A stretch of 64,000 nucleotides of DNA. It comes from Adiantum capillus-veneris. Lineage: Eukaryota; Streptophyta; Polypodiopsida; Polypodiales; Pteridaceae. The notes under the pieces were generated by a model. The model saw only the letters and a list, made by a program, of their open reading frames with translations. It was not told where the DNA came from and did not search any database. The position numbers and the translations under genes are program-made. Below, one piece after another: positions 23,084 to 33,891 of this stretch. The stretch is from positions 27,291,446-27,355,445 of the forward strand of contig CM043969.1 of the NCBI GenBank assembly GCA_014529385.2, in the 5' to 3' direction. Each line of letters starts with the position of its first letter. Position 1 is the first letter of the stretch.

Positions 23084-25750
23084 GTGAGCACACTTTCACT
23101 ATCTCATTTTGGTCATGCGAAGGATAATCTACTATAGACTGCAGATCCTGTAATGTGTCCACAAAAGAAAACTCCTCAAACATACCTGTTATGTTTTCAT
23201 TGTTACCTAGCAGACCATACTCTTTCCACTCCTTTTGTAGACTATGTATATGTTTGCGGGAACCTCGACTCAAGTTCTCACATTTTAGAAAAGAGACATG
23301 TCCATATTTTGTTAGACCTGTAAAACATGTATAGAAATCCTCCTTATGTGAGAACCTTTCCCTTTTTGTACCATCGTAATCCCGCTCTACAATGGTACCT
23401 GGCAAAAACCCATTCTCTCTCGATGATCATAAAACTCTTTGCTCAACCTGGGTAATGGGCGCTCTCGGAGACTGTCACAATTTCTTTCATGATTCACAGA
23501 GACAGTGAGAAATTGAACAACACGTTTTCCATCTTTACTTCTTATCCTAGCATAAGCAGAACCATCATGCATTACCTTTGTTTCCATTCTAACCCCTACA
23601 ATGTATGGTTGTCCAAGGATGAGAGCATAAGAAGATGTGTCCTATACAAAGAAATTTTTCTCTTCCTTTACATCTCCAATAGTCACTTTCACACTAGGAC
23701 AAGCTACATATAACTCACCTGATGAACAATTTTCTACCTTAACCATCCATCCATGATCTGTGTCCATTGGTTATTTGCACTTGTTGAATAATCTCTTTGA
23801 CATTATGTTTATTTCTGAACCATGGTCAATTAAGGCAACAAATGGCTCTTCAAGATCACCCACCTTGACCATTTTCTCTGTCGTAGCTCTTGCCCAATGA
23901 TTCCTGGAAAAGTGACTTCTTGGAATGGATTCGTACTCCTCATCTCCATTTGAAAATTGTACTTGCTTTGTTCTTCCAGAAGAATGGTAGCACCCTACGA
24001 CATCCTCATCATGCTCTCTGTCTTCCACCTGTATTACCTGTGTCTTTAAGCTTTCTCCTTCAGATTGCGGGCGAGTGGTGTCAACAAGAGTTTTCCTCTT
24101 TCTCTTGATGATATCAATGATCTCCTCGTAAAACTCGCGCTTGGCTATGCCAGGGACTTCTCCCAAGGTAAACTCTATTTTGCTATTCAAAATTCTTTCT
24201 TCTAGAACTTTCTTTAAGTCTGTAGCAGCCTCAATATCAGACTGTAACTTATAAGTTGGAGGTTTAGGCTTACCTTTTGATGACTCCTTTTTCCTCCCAG
24301 TTGTACTTTCTTCCATAGTCACTTCAGGTGGGGGTGCTTCTTGTGTTGTAGGCACTCGAGGAGGTATTGTATCGCTTCTTCTAGTAATTCTTTTTGATGG
24401 TCCTTCATCACCACTCTCTCGCCTGCGCTTTTCTTCCACAAAAACTTCATTGTTTTGACATTTTGCAATATAGGCATGCACTGACAAGGAGTCCACAGGG
24501 TCATTCCATCCTGTTTCTAGGCGAATACAGTCACCTGCTTCATGTAGGACTTCTCTTGTAAGCTTTCCTTTCCTTGCTAGCTCCATAGCACTTGGCCACA
24601 GGTTACCATTTTCTTCAAAACTGCTCAATGGTTCAATCTTGATTGTATAAGTAGATGCCTCAAATGCAGAGATGGCATGGGTAGTGGCCATATCCTCTAC
24701 CAAACTCTGCGTTCCTCCTTTCCCAAAGTTAGTCCTTAAGGGTAAACCTGTCTCCCTTAAGTGAATCTTCCCATCCTTGAAGAAGACAAGATCTTTTCTC
24801 AAAGCTTCACTAAAGCTGTCACATTCTCTCCTAGCATGCTCTGTGCTGTCACACCATATGCATCTATGAACAAAACTTTCTTTAGGTTGTTGTTTTTGCC
24901 TTGAGGATGGTGCCAATGGTTGCCCCTTCTCTTCAAGCTTTGTGAGTTTTACTTTTAAATCTCTCATACCTTTCATAAGCTCATCTATTACAGCATCATC
25001 AACTTTTGGAAGTATAAAGGAAGAAGGCTTTACCATCTTTCCAGAAGCTATGGAGGTAGACGGTGCACTACCAACAACCATCTTATCCCGTCTCCTTTGG
25101 CGCTTGGCAAGTAATGAAATAGCAGCTTCAACTTCATTCCAATCTGTCTTCAGTCACTGCTCAGCATCTTTGTCCTCAAGAAGTAGCTCCAATTGCTCCT
25201 GGAGCTCCTTTCCTGTTTCTTGTAAGAAGAGCTCTGTCTTTTCTGAGTCAAGTGTGGCCTTCTCTATCCTTGTGAGTTGAGCATATCGTCGCTCAAACTC
25301 CCTGAGTAGCTCTGTTGGAGAGAGCCCCTCCTTCGGCTTGGCTACCCACTCCAGGAAAGTTCTCTTTGTTACTCTCTCAGAGTCCTCCATGAAATACTCC
25401 TCCTTCATCGCTAGCTTGAAGTCCTCCCAATTTCTTCCATGCTCATTCTTGATTCCTCTCACATGCTCTCTAATCTCAGGAGTCACAACAAGATCAAAGC
25501 TTTGGAGCCTCTCATCTTCTGGCACACGATGCAACTCCATCTTCTTTACATAGCCACGAAGATACTTTGTCACATCTTCCCCATTAAACTGATCCATTTT
25601 GTGCACCACTGCTTGAATAGCTTTGGTTGCTGACACTTCTCTTCTTTCTGTAGCATGTTGTTGTTGCATAAACAAGGCAAATGCTTGAAACATTTGCATT
25701 GTAGCGGGATCAAAAGGCATACCTTGCTGCTGTGGATGTTGATCACCCAT
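23022..25750 (-). pseudogene. Element B gag-protease
   Basis: Frames 25154-25750, 23771-25081 and short pieces to 23022 together cover it. The gag begins MGDQHPQQQG at 25750; its capsid part includes NGEDVTKYLRGYVKKMELHR and ERVTKRTFLEWVAKPKEGLS. A stop follows DKDAEQ at 25154. The second frame has a perfect CCHC zinc knuckle, CIWCDSTEHARREC, at about 24850-24890. Near its end is a protease active site, VALIDHGSEINIMS (about 23800-23840; D-H-G rather than D-T/S-G). The protease remainder (SSYALILGQPYIVGV, near 23600-23650) is in another frame. Stops and frameshifts break it. Confidence 0.85.
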
Positions 25751-25789
25751 GGTTGAAGTAGCTTACAGATCCCCACTAACTCACCCTGA

Positions 25790-25815
25790 CAAACTTCGCG
25801 TCGGGTTCACCAAAA
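25790..25815 (-). other. Primer binding site region of element B
   Basis: Minus strand reads TGGTGAACCCGACGCGAAG starting 5 nt after the 5' LTR end. It has the TGG expected opposite a tRNA CCA end; the tRNA is not identified. Confidence 0.6.
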
Positions 25816-25819
25816 AGTG

Positions 25820-27601
25820 TGTCAAAGAGTTGGCAGTCTTGCCAGGAAGGCGCTGGGCCTCTAACTATGAGGGTTTGTGGGGAGACTGTGCATCTTTTCA
25901 CTTAAGCGAGCTTAGTCTTTGTAGCAAATACATTGTGTGTAGCCATTGAGATCTTACATGCAGACACACACATACGCACACATGAAACCCTCAAAATAAG
26001 ACAAAGATAAAAACATCAAGGCTTTGATCGTATCTAATCAAAGGTAGGATGAAAGGGTTCACTGATGCATTCATAATAGCAAGTTGTTGTGCTCCAAATA
26101 GACTGCGAATGGTTCTTTGAAACTGTAACTTAGTGCTTACAAAGATGTAGATATTTTTCCTAGAGATAGGAATGAGCCATGTATACAAGTCTTCTTGGTT
26201 CATAGTAATATTAAGAAAGCAAGACTCAACCCCTAGAGGAGAATAAATAAGTGCACATCGAAAGAATTAGAGTAGTCTAGTAGTGGCAAAATAAGAGGAT
26301 GTGGAGAAAGAAGAATCTCTTGGAGTCTTTCCGGCCCAAAGAGAAACACAATTCTCTGTTGGAAGTGGATTTTACGGCTAATACAAACGTTAATTCTATT
26401 ATGTTGTACAAAATGAAAGGGTTGAAAAGTTACACCATCGGGGTTATTCATCTAAGAAAGCTCAGAAAGCAGTCCAAACAATGGAGGAAAGAGATAAGAG
26501 AGAAAATCAACACACAAAGACCCACACAAGCTTAATCCAAAGAAGTGAAGCACACCTTAAGACTTGTGATATTGTAGCCAACTTGATGAAGTAGATGATG
26601 CGTAGTAGTCCGAACACCGTTTACAAGCCACCAACAATGCATCTTTATTGATGAAAGAAGGTTACATAGAGTGTACGAGTATTACAAGTGAGGAGATAGA
26701 AGGCTTGAGGCATGAAGTAGCAAGCTCAAGATGTGCTAGGCTGAAATTGAGAGAAAGTTTTCCTCACGGAGATGGCTAGGAGGTTGGGTGATGGCTTGAT
26801 AGAATGGCTTGATTATGAGGATTGCTTGAGCGCTTGATTGCTTGATGGTTTGCTTGATGATCAAGTGAGGAGAAAAAGGCTCTTTTTACAGGTGAGGTTG
26901 CCTCTTGAAGAAGATATTTGCTTAGAAATATCCAAGGGGTTTCTGCGACAAGTGTCTCCCTTTTCAAAAATATCTTTATCTTCAAAGTTTTTAGAGCTTT
27001 CTCTTCAAGAAATATCTAGAGGTTCTTCTAGATCTATCTAAAGGTTCTTCTAAATCTTTCTAGAGGTTCTTCTAGATCTTTCTCTTCAAGAAAAATCTAG
27101 AGGTTCTTCTAGATTTTTCTCCAAATATCTTCTCCTTGCCGCCACAAGTCTCCAAGAGTAGCTTTATAAAACATTGAGAGAGAGCTTGGCATAAATCAGG
27201 GATGACATCAAACAAACTCGTAACCACTTTTCTAAGGGATTTTTCTAGGTCCATAATCACTCCAAAGTGCACCTACTATGTGTAGAATGACACCTCATGG
27301 GGTATACTATGACTAAGGCCACTTTTGGCCATGCTATACATGTCATATGCCACCTAGGATTCCTTGTAGATAGGAGGTAAGTTTTATAGGCTCATTTCAA
27401 CATGGCTCCAAGGAGACATTCACAAAGAAGCCCGAGATCAAAGCCCATTCCCAACAACGGTGACACATCAGACTTCGACTAGCTTTTTGCATGCTACATA
27501 GAAAATTCATATACTTATGCATACTTAAGGTATACACATAAAATCCATAAAATTGTAGGGCTTAGCTTCTGTTCCCACCATGCACGTGCCACGACACGAC
27601 A
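25820..27601 (-). mobile_element. 5' LTR of element B
   Basis: 1782 bp, TGTCAAAGAGTTGG...CACGACA in plus orientation. The inner edge is marked by the PBS at 25815 and the outer edge by the return of A gag sequence at 27602. Confidence 0.95.
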
Positions 27602-28433
27602 CTGTGAAATCTGGAGGATCCATTTTGGTTGATAAAATTTTTGAGCCTATCAATGCCGCCTTGGAAGCCTACCAAGCAGGACTTAAAGTAGACCAAAACA
27701 TGGAAAACAAATGGAAAAACTATCCATCTCCAGACATGGAAGCAGCTAAGCTGGCAGCTTATTAAAACTTGGTAAGAACCATGCAAGAAATGCTAGATAA
27801 ACAAAAACCCAAGCTTGAAAGTGTTGCAAAACTGGAAGAGCTTGCGGTAGAAGAAACGAACGCAAAATCTGATGTGGTGGCAAAACCCCACCTTGAAACA
27901 AATGAACCAGAGCTTATAGTGCCGAACAACGAAGATGCCTTAGACGGAATTCCATTCGTAGAGGAAGACTAGCCAGGACACTTATGGGAAAAGGTAAGAG
28001 AGATCAATGATGGGAGCCTAACTTTAAAGTCATCTTTTATAGAGGAAGCCTGGTTATATAACCTACCATCTAATATGAACATGGATTTACAATCCTTGTA
28101 TGGGGATTGCGGATTGGAGGCTTCAGGAATATCTAAACCAATGACATTAAAAACATTACCTTCTTACTTGGGAGATGACGAAGATGAATCTACCATTTAC
28201 AAGACCACTCAAGTAAAAAGAGCCAAATAGACTCTAGAAGTAAACAATATTCATTCAATCATGTCTATACCTATCCAATGCACTCTTACCTTGGGAGAAA
28301 TGTTGAAACTCAGGCCATAATTATGGAATGATTTACAGAAAACCCTAGAGAAGGTGGTGATAACGGGGTTAATCTCTAAGAATTTGGGAAACTCAAAAAA
28401 TGAAAAAAAAAAAAAGAGATTCGATCAGTTCCT
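27602..28433 (+). pseudogene. Element A gag, part 2, and link to protease
   Basis: Resumes the gag C-terminal region after element B with SGGSILVDKIFEPINAAL, which X also has. It continues through a stop at 27763 to DALDGIPFVEED at 27972. The following stretch, with further stops, holds LPSNMNMDLQSLYGD and IPIQCTLTLGEMLKLRP, phrases that lead into the protease. It is acidic and low in motifs, with no enzymatic site. Confidence 0.7.
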
Positions 28434-28781
28434 ATGAACAAGGTCGGAGAATATTATGAAGGGGAAGAAGGAAACACTACCCTCCCAGTGAAATATAATG
28501 ACATTGAAACCATGGCAATACTGGATAGTGGAGCTGGCATAGCCATAGCCATTAAAGCAGTATGGAAATCCTGGGGACAGCCAGCCATTAGACAAACACA
28601 AATGAAATTACAGTTGGTTGACGGACACATTGAAAGACCATTAGGGCTTCTAGAAAAAGTGATAGTCAACTCCTGTGGAATTGAATATCAAAACAGTTTT
28701 GTCATAGTAGACTTTGGGAAAAAAATCAACTATGACTCATATTGGGAAGATGTTTCATGCGACAGGTACAACTTATCTTAG
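28434..28781 (+). pseudogene. Element A retropepsin-like aspartic protease
   Basis: 115 codons with the active-site motif AILDSGAGIAIA (about residues 28-39) and LQLVDGHIERPLGLLEKVIV. It matches X's protease over about 90 residues. It would process Gag and any polyprotein. The frame shifts near 28720-28740 into the next ORF (IVDFGKKST...), so a functional protease would need both frames. Confidence 0.85.
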
Positions 28782-29283
28782 ATTAGAGAAACGACTATCT
28801 GTACTTAAAGTAAGTAGGATCTATAACAAGCGTAATCTAAAAGATCGCACCTATAGAGGGGTCTTGAAAACACCCATCCAAGAGTTTGATTCAGTCTCTT
28901 TGGCTGAAACTAAACTCCCATCTTGGCTAAACAAAGATACTCCTATTTGGATGTGCGGAGCTTCAGAAAATGGAAGCTTGAGACGAGAGGAATGTATCCT
29001 AGAAAGGGATTGTACAGATGAAGCCTACATACCAGAACCCTTTCCAGAACATTTATTCCAACCATTCGAGTGGACTCAAATCTTAGTGACCATGGATGTA
29101 TGCGTGAATGCATCTATGCCTACTCAATTTTGTAATGAGGATGGCTACGACATAATTCCCATCCAAATGATGTCAGTCCTTAACATTGAAAAGGACTTGA
29201 TGAAAGCTCAACAAGTCTTTTTTGACCTCTATTACGATGCAACTGATGAGTTAGGCGAACACTCAACTACCTCGGAAGATTAG
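28714..29283 (+). pseudogene. Element A post-protease region, unknown function
   Basis: A 189-codon frame. Its first 40 residues complete the protease fold (VDFGKK region through FHATGTTYLRLEK). Then comes LKDRTYRGVLKTPIQEFDSVS and an acidic C-terminal part ending TTSED. In pol-bearing relatives RT would follow; here the frame ends, and neither RT nor integrase motifs occur before the C junction. I do not recognise a domain in the last 130 residues. Confidence 0.6.
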
Positions 29284-29540
29284 GGATCCAAAAAAGAACA
29301 TATGAGGGCTCAATTACTCTTAAAGGGAGGGGAGGAGAGGTGCTTGGGAGACTTAGCTGCCGCAAGCATGTCTGATCTTTAGTCCATATCATACTTCCAA
29401 AGTAGAGTGACAAATTCTACTTGGTGTTTGGGAGACGTCGTCACCACAAACATGATTCTAAGCATGCATACTATTTAAATTTGTGCAGTATAAAAAGAGA
29501 ACTAGTCTTATAAGAGAAAAACATTGTTCATTTAAAATGC
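29284..29540. other. Junction between element A and element C (edge not resolved)
   Basis: No ORF. Two similar phrases occur about 80 bp apart: GTGCTTGGGAGACTTAGCTG at about 29340 and GTGTTTGGGAGACGTCGTCA at about 29422, each followed by CAAGCATG or CAAACATG. A purine stretch AAAGGGAGGGGAGGAGAGG lies at 29321-29339 and could be A's or the tail of C. A 3' LTR of C is absent, so C is truncated here. Confidence 0.4.
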
Positions 29541-30960
29541 ATTTTCATATGCTTACTCTAGTGCAACATTGTAAGCATTGACAAGGTTCATATTATCCTT
29601 AAGCTAGGTTCTTTGCATCCATCTAGCATCTTTAAAAGAATAATTCTTAAAATTAATAAAATATCATCAGATAATCTTACTGTTTCTTAATACCTTGTCT
29701 TCATGTCATAGGATGGACTTAGGTTGAAGTACTTCTTCTTGATCTTTGATTGTTGGAGGGTCGGCAACAACTATTGCTTCTTTTGATGGTGCTCCTTTGT
29801 AAGGCTTAAGTAGGTTCTCATGGAAAACATGGTGCATGAGCGAATGGTTGGGCAACTTCAATCGATAAGCCATATCATTGACTGGCTTAAGAATTTTAAG
29901 GACCATAGTATCTTTTTGCTAGTTTAGCATCATACTCTCGGTGGTCCATAGGTGTCTTGCCTGTAGTATGCCTCATATGAGCCTTGAAAAACTTTAGCAA
30001 GACCCAGTCATTTTCCTTAAAGGCTAAGGCTCTTTTGTGCTTATTAGCAGCATCCCTTTTTGCCTTTCCTGTGAGATGTCATATAACCATTTTGATCTTT
30101 GGAAAAGATTCTTGTAGGTCTTGGTTATATCCATCAATAGCAAAGATCTTCCCATATAATTTTAGTAAGGGACTTTTGGATCTTCCCTCTTTAACCTCAA
30201 AAGGTGCTTTCCCCATAGAAGTATGTACAATGTCATTGTACGCATACTCTATAAGAGGTAGGTACTTCTATCATCGAGAACGTTGATCTACTTTCATGAC
30301 CTAGGATTTTAGTAGATCAAGAATCATTAGATTAGTTATTTCACTTTGGTCATCCGTTTGTGGATGATAGGACAAAAGAGAAACTTAATCTACTTCCTAG
30401 ATTCTCAAAGAGACCCTTCTAGAAATTACTGGTCATTCTAGGATCTTTGTCCGATACTATGGGTGTTGGAAATCCATGATGCTTGAAAATTTGAGATCTG
30501 AAGAGGGTTGCCATCTGATGTGCCTCAATAGTATTTTTGGCAGGCATAGAGTGTGTTTTCTTGTTAAGCTTGTCAAACTGAAACAATCCAAGTTGCTTCC
30601 CTCGATCAAATTTCAACTTTTGGTATACCACGCATTTTGAAACATACTCTTGTATGTTTACTTTTCATGGTAGACCAGCGGAAATACATTTCTACTCCTT
30701 GAAGAGTAGATTAGGATTTCCTCTTTGCCCTGCATAAGGAGATGTATGGGATTCATACATGATGTTCTTATTGTATGGGTGATTAACACATAGCCTATTG
30801 CCATTTGCAAGATAACCATTCTTCAAGGTTAATGGTTCTTGTTACTTCCCTATTGCAAAGGTTGTAATTACGTACTTAAGCCTCGTTCAGTATAGCAGAC
30901 TCATCTATCATAAAAGATAGATCATTGTGAGTTTCCCTAGACACCACATTTACCCTTGGT
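29540..30960 (-). pseudogene. Element C integrase with chromodomain-like end
   Basis: 30419-30631 has FKHHGFPTPIVSDKDPRMTSNF, the second catalytic Asp region of Gypsy integrase. The parts between are in broken frames. 29706-29906 has VFHENLLKPYKG and IKDQEEVLQPKSIL, the typical end of a chromovirus integrase. Beyond a stop, 29560-29700 still reads NFKNYSFKDARWM and NLVNAYN, resembling the aromatic core and helix of a chromodomain. In the family this domain directs integration to certain chromatin. Non-functional here. Confidence 0.7.
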
Positions 30961-31530
30961 CGTTGTGAAAGTGCATCGACCATTTGATTGTGCTTGCCAA
31001 CAATGTGAGCAATATGAAATTTAAATTGCAATATGAAATTTAAATTGAAAAAGAAATCTTGCCTACCTCATTTTTTTGTCGGAGAGCTTGGTTTGCTTCA
31101 TGAAGTTCTTGAGGCTTTGTGATCCATTCGTAGGATGAATGGAGTCCCCAAGAGACAGTGTTTCCACTTGTTTAGGGCATATAGAATAGCTAGTAGCTCT
31201 TTTTCGTATTTTCCCAATACTCACTTATTGAAGTTGAGTCTTTGACTCTCATATGGTATGGCATGCCCTTCTTGAAGCAAAATAGCTCCAAGGCAATCAC
31301 CACAAGCATCAGACTGGACGTCCTCAAATGGCTTTGAGAGATCTAGTAGTGTGAACACACGTTGAGAGATAAGCTTATCAAAAGCTTCTTGCACTTTTGT
31401 ACTCCATGAATACTTAACGTTTCTTTTTGTTAAGTCATGTAATGGGCTTGCTATTAGCGAGTTTTTTTTTTCTTTTTTATGAAGCATCTATAGTATGCAC
31501 ACATACTTATAAAGCTTTGTACCTCCAGTA
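30961..31530 (-). pseudogene. Element C RNase H remnant
   Basis: 31221-31487 reads LIASPLHDLTKRNVKYSWST, ACGDCLGAILLQEGHAIPYES and ends RLNFNK. This is the connection plus the first part of Gypsy RNase H, with the expected Asp inside QSDACGDCLGA. The rest (HCLLGTPF.LR and the like) lies in other frames to about 30960. The reading frame is broken. Confidence 0.7.
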
Positions 31531-32150
31531 GATTCCTTGGATTAGGCCATCCTCTTATTATCTCTAACTTTGTTGGATCCATATGGATGCCATCCTTAGA
31601 GATAATGTGACCTAACTATTGAATCTCTTATAGGAAAAATTCACTTTTCTTTTGATTAATTAATAGCTTATTATCTCTCACAACTTGAAAGATTACCTGG
31701 AGGTGGCCCTTGTACTCCTCAAGAATATTTGAGTGGCCTGAAGATTTTTGTCCATCATGAGTTTGAATGCGTCTGGAGCATTTGTCAGGCCAAAACTTTG
31801 TAAATTATCAAATAGATCTTCTACCCGCGGTAGGGGAAATTTATTTTTGATAGTAATCTTATTTAGTGCTCTATAGTCGACACACATGTGATATGTGCCC
31901 TTTCTTTTGCATTAAATGCAATGGTGAACAAAATGGAGAGGAGCTAGACCTCACCATCTCTTTTTTTTTGCACCAATACATGCACTTGCCTCATGATATC
32001 CTCTTGTTGAGCTTGTGAAACTCCATAAGGAGGCTTGGTAGGCTTGGTAGGCGGTGAGCTTCTTGGTAGGAGCTCAATTGCATGGTCATCATCCCTCATT
32101 TTAGAGGTATCTCACTAGGGATTTCATCAATGAAAACATCTTGGAATCCA
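31531..32150 (-). pseudogene. Element C reverse transcriptase remnant with deletion
   Basis: 31693-31887 holds [30 protein letters not shown], a canonical Gypsy RT motif, then jumps directly to [15 protein letters not shown]. About 30-40 residues carrying catalytic Asp 1 are missing, and the YxDD box cannot be read afterwards. Upstream, near 32000-32090, ELLPRSSPPTKPTKPPYGVS is the usual lead-in to RT. Dead by deletion. Confidence 0.75.
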
Positions 32151-32575
32151 TTAAGGAAATTAGACAACTCTAATTCCTCTTGATTCCCTTTATTGCAGGG
32201 ATATGGTGTTCCCCAACTCATTAGCATCTATGCTCTTTTCCCTGTAGGTGAAGTACATTCTCCTTTCAGGAAACTTCATGTTGTAAGCCATGTGGTTAAA
32301 CCATGGTGCCCCAATGATAACATTCTCATGTTTGAGAGGGAAGATAAAGAAATCCTTTTTGTCCACATAGCTTTGGACATGAAGCCTTAATTTTCCAATT
32401 AAGGAAGTAGCTGAGACGTCTTGTCCCTTGATCTAACTCCATTGGCTTTCAACGTATCTCCCATCTTGTGGGCTTGTATGCCTAGATTAGTGGTCAACTC
32501 CGTGGATATGAAGTTGTGAGTTGAACCAGGGTCAAACAAAATAAAGGAATCATACTCTTGCATCTTTCCCCAAGC
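32151..32575 (-). pseudogene. Element C aspartic protease remnant
   Basis: The minus strand near 32480-32570 reads YDSFILFDPGSTHNFISTEL, a retropepsin active site with Pro in place of Thr/Ser (D-P-G-S). The rest of the domain follows in broken frames toward 32190. It is placed between the gag zinc knuckle and RT, as expected. Confidence 0.7.
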
Positions 32576-33887
32576 TTAGGAAAGGAGAAATCCTTGGCAA
32601 TGAGAATCCTCTTTTTGGAGCTTCAAACATAGAGGCTCTAGGATTCTCATTGCAGGAAATTCTCTTGGGGTAAGGATGATAACCATGTCCTTGCTCCCCA
32701 CACTTAAAACATTTGTTTTCCTTTAATAAAAACTTATAGCGCTTTAGGAGAGAGTTTATATTTACCTTTGTAAACTCCCTTCTCCTTGGACCGATTGTTG
32801 TTTTTGTTGGAATAGCCTTGGTAAAAATTTTAGGGATTGGCTTTCCTCTTGGTATCACTTTGTCTTTATTTTCCATGGGCTTGACATTTTGTCTAGCCCC
32901 TTGTTGGAAATTGATGCGCGAAGCAACCATGGTCTGATGGATTACTTTGGTGATAGAACTAGGCCATTGATAGTTGACATACTCGGCCATCTCTTTGGGT
33001 AATCTTGCACAGAATTGTTTCTTTTGCATGGAAAAGTATATGTTTTGAAAGATAGTAGTCTTCAGATGTAAATCCCAAAAGTTGTCCAGATATTTGTGGA
33101 TAGACTCATGAGAGAGAATATTTAAACTTCACCATTTGGTAGGCACTTTGTCCTTTGCATCACTTGAAAGGAATTGCTTCATGATGGAAACTCGTAGAGT
33201 TTTCCATGTCTTTGGGACTTTTCCGTTGCCACAAAGGCTAGCCCACCATTGATGAGCCGATTTTTGGAAGTGCATAGCTACATGGTGTAGCTTGGAGGAC
33301 TCCGTGAAGCCCTAGTATCCAAAGGCCGCATCAAATTGCTGAATGAAGGACAATACTTTGTCGGTAGCACCAAAGGTACCATCATAGGTGAGAAAAGAGA
33401 TACTCTTTCCTCCCTCTTTGAACTTCTTTAACTTTTTGACCTTCACCATGCAAGGTAAGATTTGTGATGTCCTCCCCAATTGTATTCTCTAGGAGAATAG
33501 CCATAGATTTCATCGGTAGAGGAGGAAGGTGAAGAAGAAGGAGAAGAGGGTGACCTTTTTATTGCCCTTCTCTTCCTTTGTTTCCTCTCTTCCCTTTAAG
33601 AGTGACGAGGAGAAGGACTATGGGTTAACCATTTCCTCTTGGGAGGAGTTGGCGATCTTCTAGACCGCCATCTTCATGGAGTCACATCTTTTGAGGAACC
33701 TAGGGAGTCATTACTTTCTCGTTCTTTGGATTCCTCCTCTCGTATGGGAGAGATTCTTCTTTTGGGAGTCTCACCAAGAGGCCTCCTAATCTCTCTCTCC
33801 TCTTTGAGAGGAAAGGAAATCCCATAAGCACGAAGTTTTTGAGTAACTTCGGCTTGCAAAGAGGGGTTGCCCATAGCTTGTTGCAAC
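32550..33887 (-). pseudogene. Element C gag, C-terminal part
   Basis: From 33887 on the minus strand: LQQAMGNPSLQAEVTQKL, continuing the frame that begins at 45279 on the far side of element D. The capsid region near 33150-33390 reads FLTYDGTFGATDKVLSFIQQ and HFQKSAHQWWASL. 32550-33029 carries the zinc knuckle CFKCGEQGHGYHPYP, with the last Cys changed to Tyr. Several stops and shifts. The insertion site of D is between codons near 33888. Confidence 0.8.
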
Positions 33888-33891
33888 CTAG
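33888..33891. repeat. Target site duplication CTAG, left of element D
   Basis: CTAG, followed by the LTR start TGACG, recurs at 45172-45175 directly after the right LTR. With the shared T it could count as a 5-bp CTAGT. Confidence 0.8.

Larger units (their letters stand above)
18056..27601 (-). mobile_element. Element B: complete Ty3/Gypsy retrotransposon in A's gag
   Basis: Two LTRs of exactly 1782 bp flank a 5.98-kb minus-strand internal region in the order gag, protease, RT, RNase H, integrase, which is the Gypsy order. The LTRs differ by a few percent by eye, with a cluster of changes in the 3' outer 200 bp. Flanks are ACCAT on the left and CTGTG on the right, so no target duplication is visible. 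The gag and integrase style differs from C, D and F. Some phrases recall Gypsy elements shared between fungi and early-diverging plants; this is an impression, not a search. Confidence 0.93.

Noticed and set aside
18051-27606. A 5-bp target duplication for element B
   Set aside because: ACCAT and CTGTG do not match, and shifting the LTR edges does not produce a match while keeping TG...CA.
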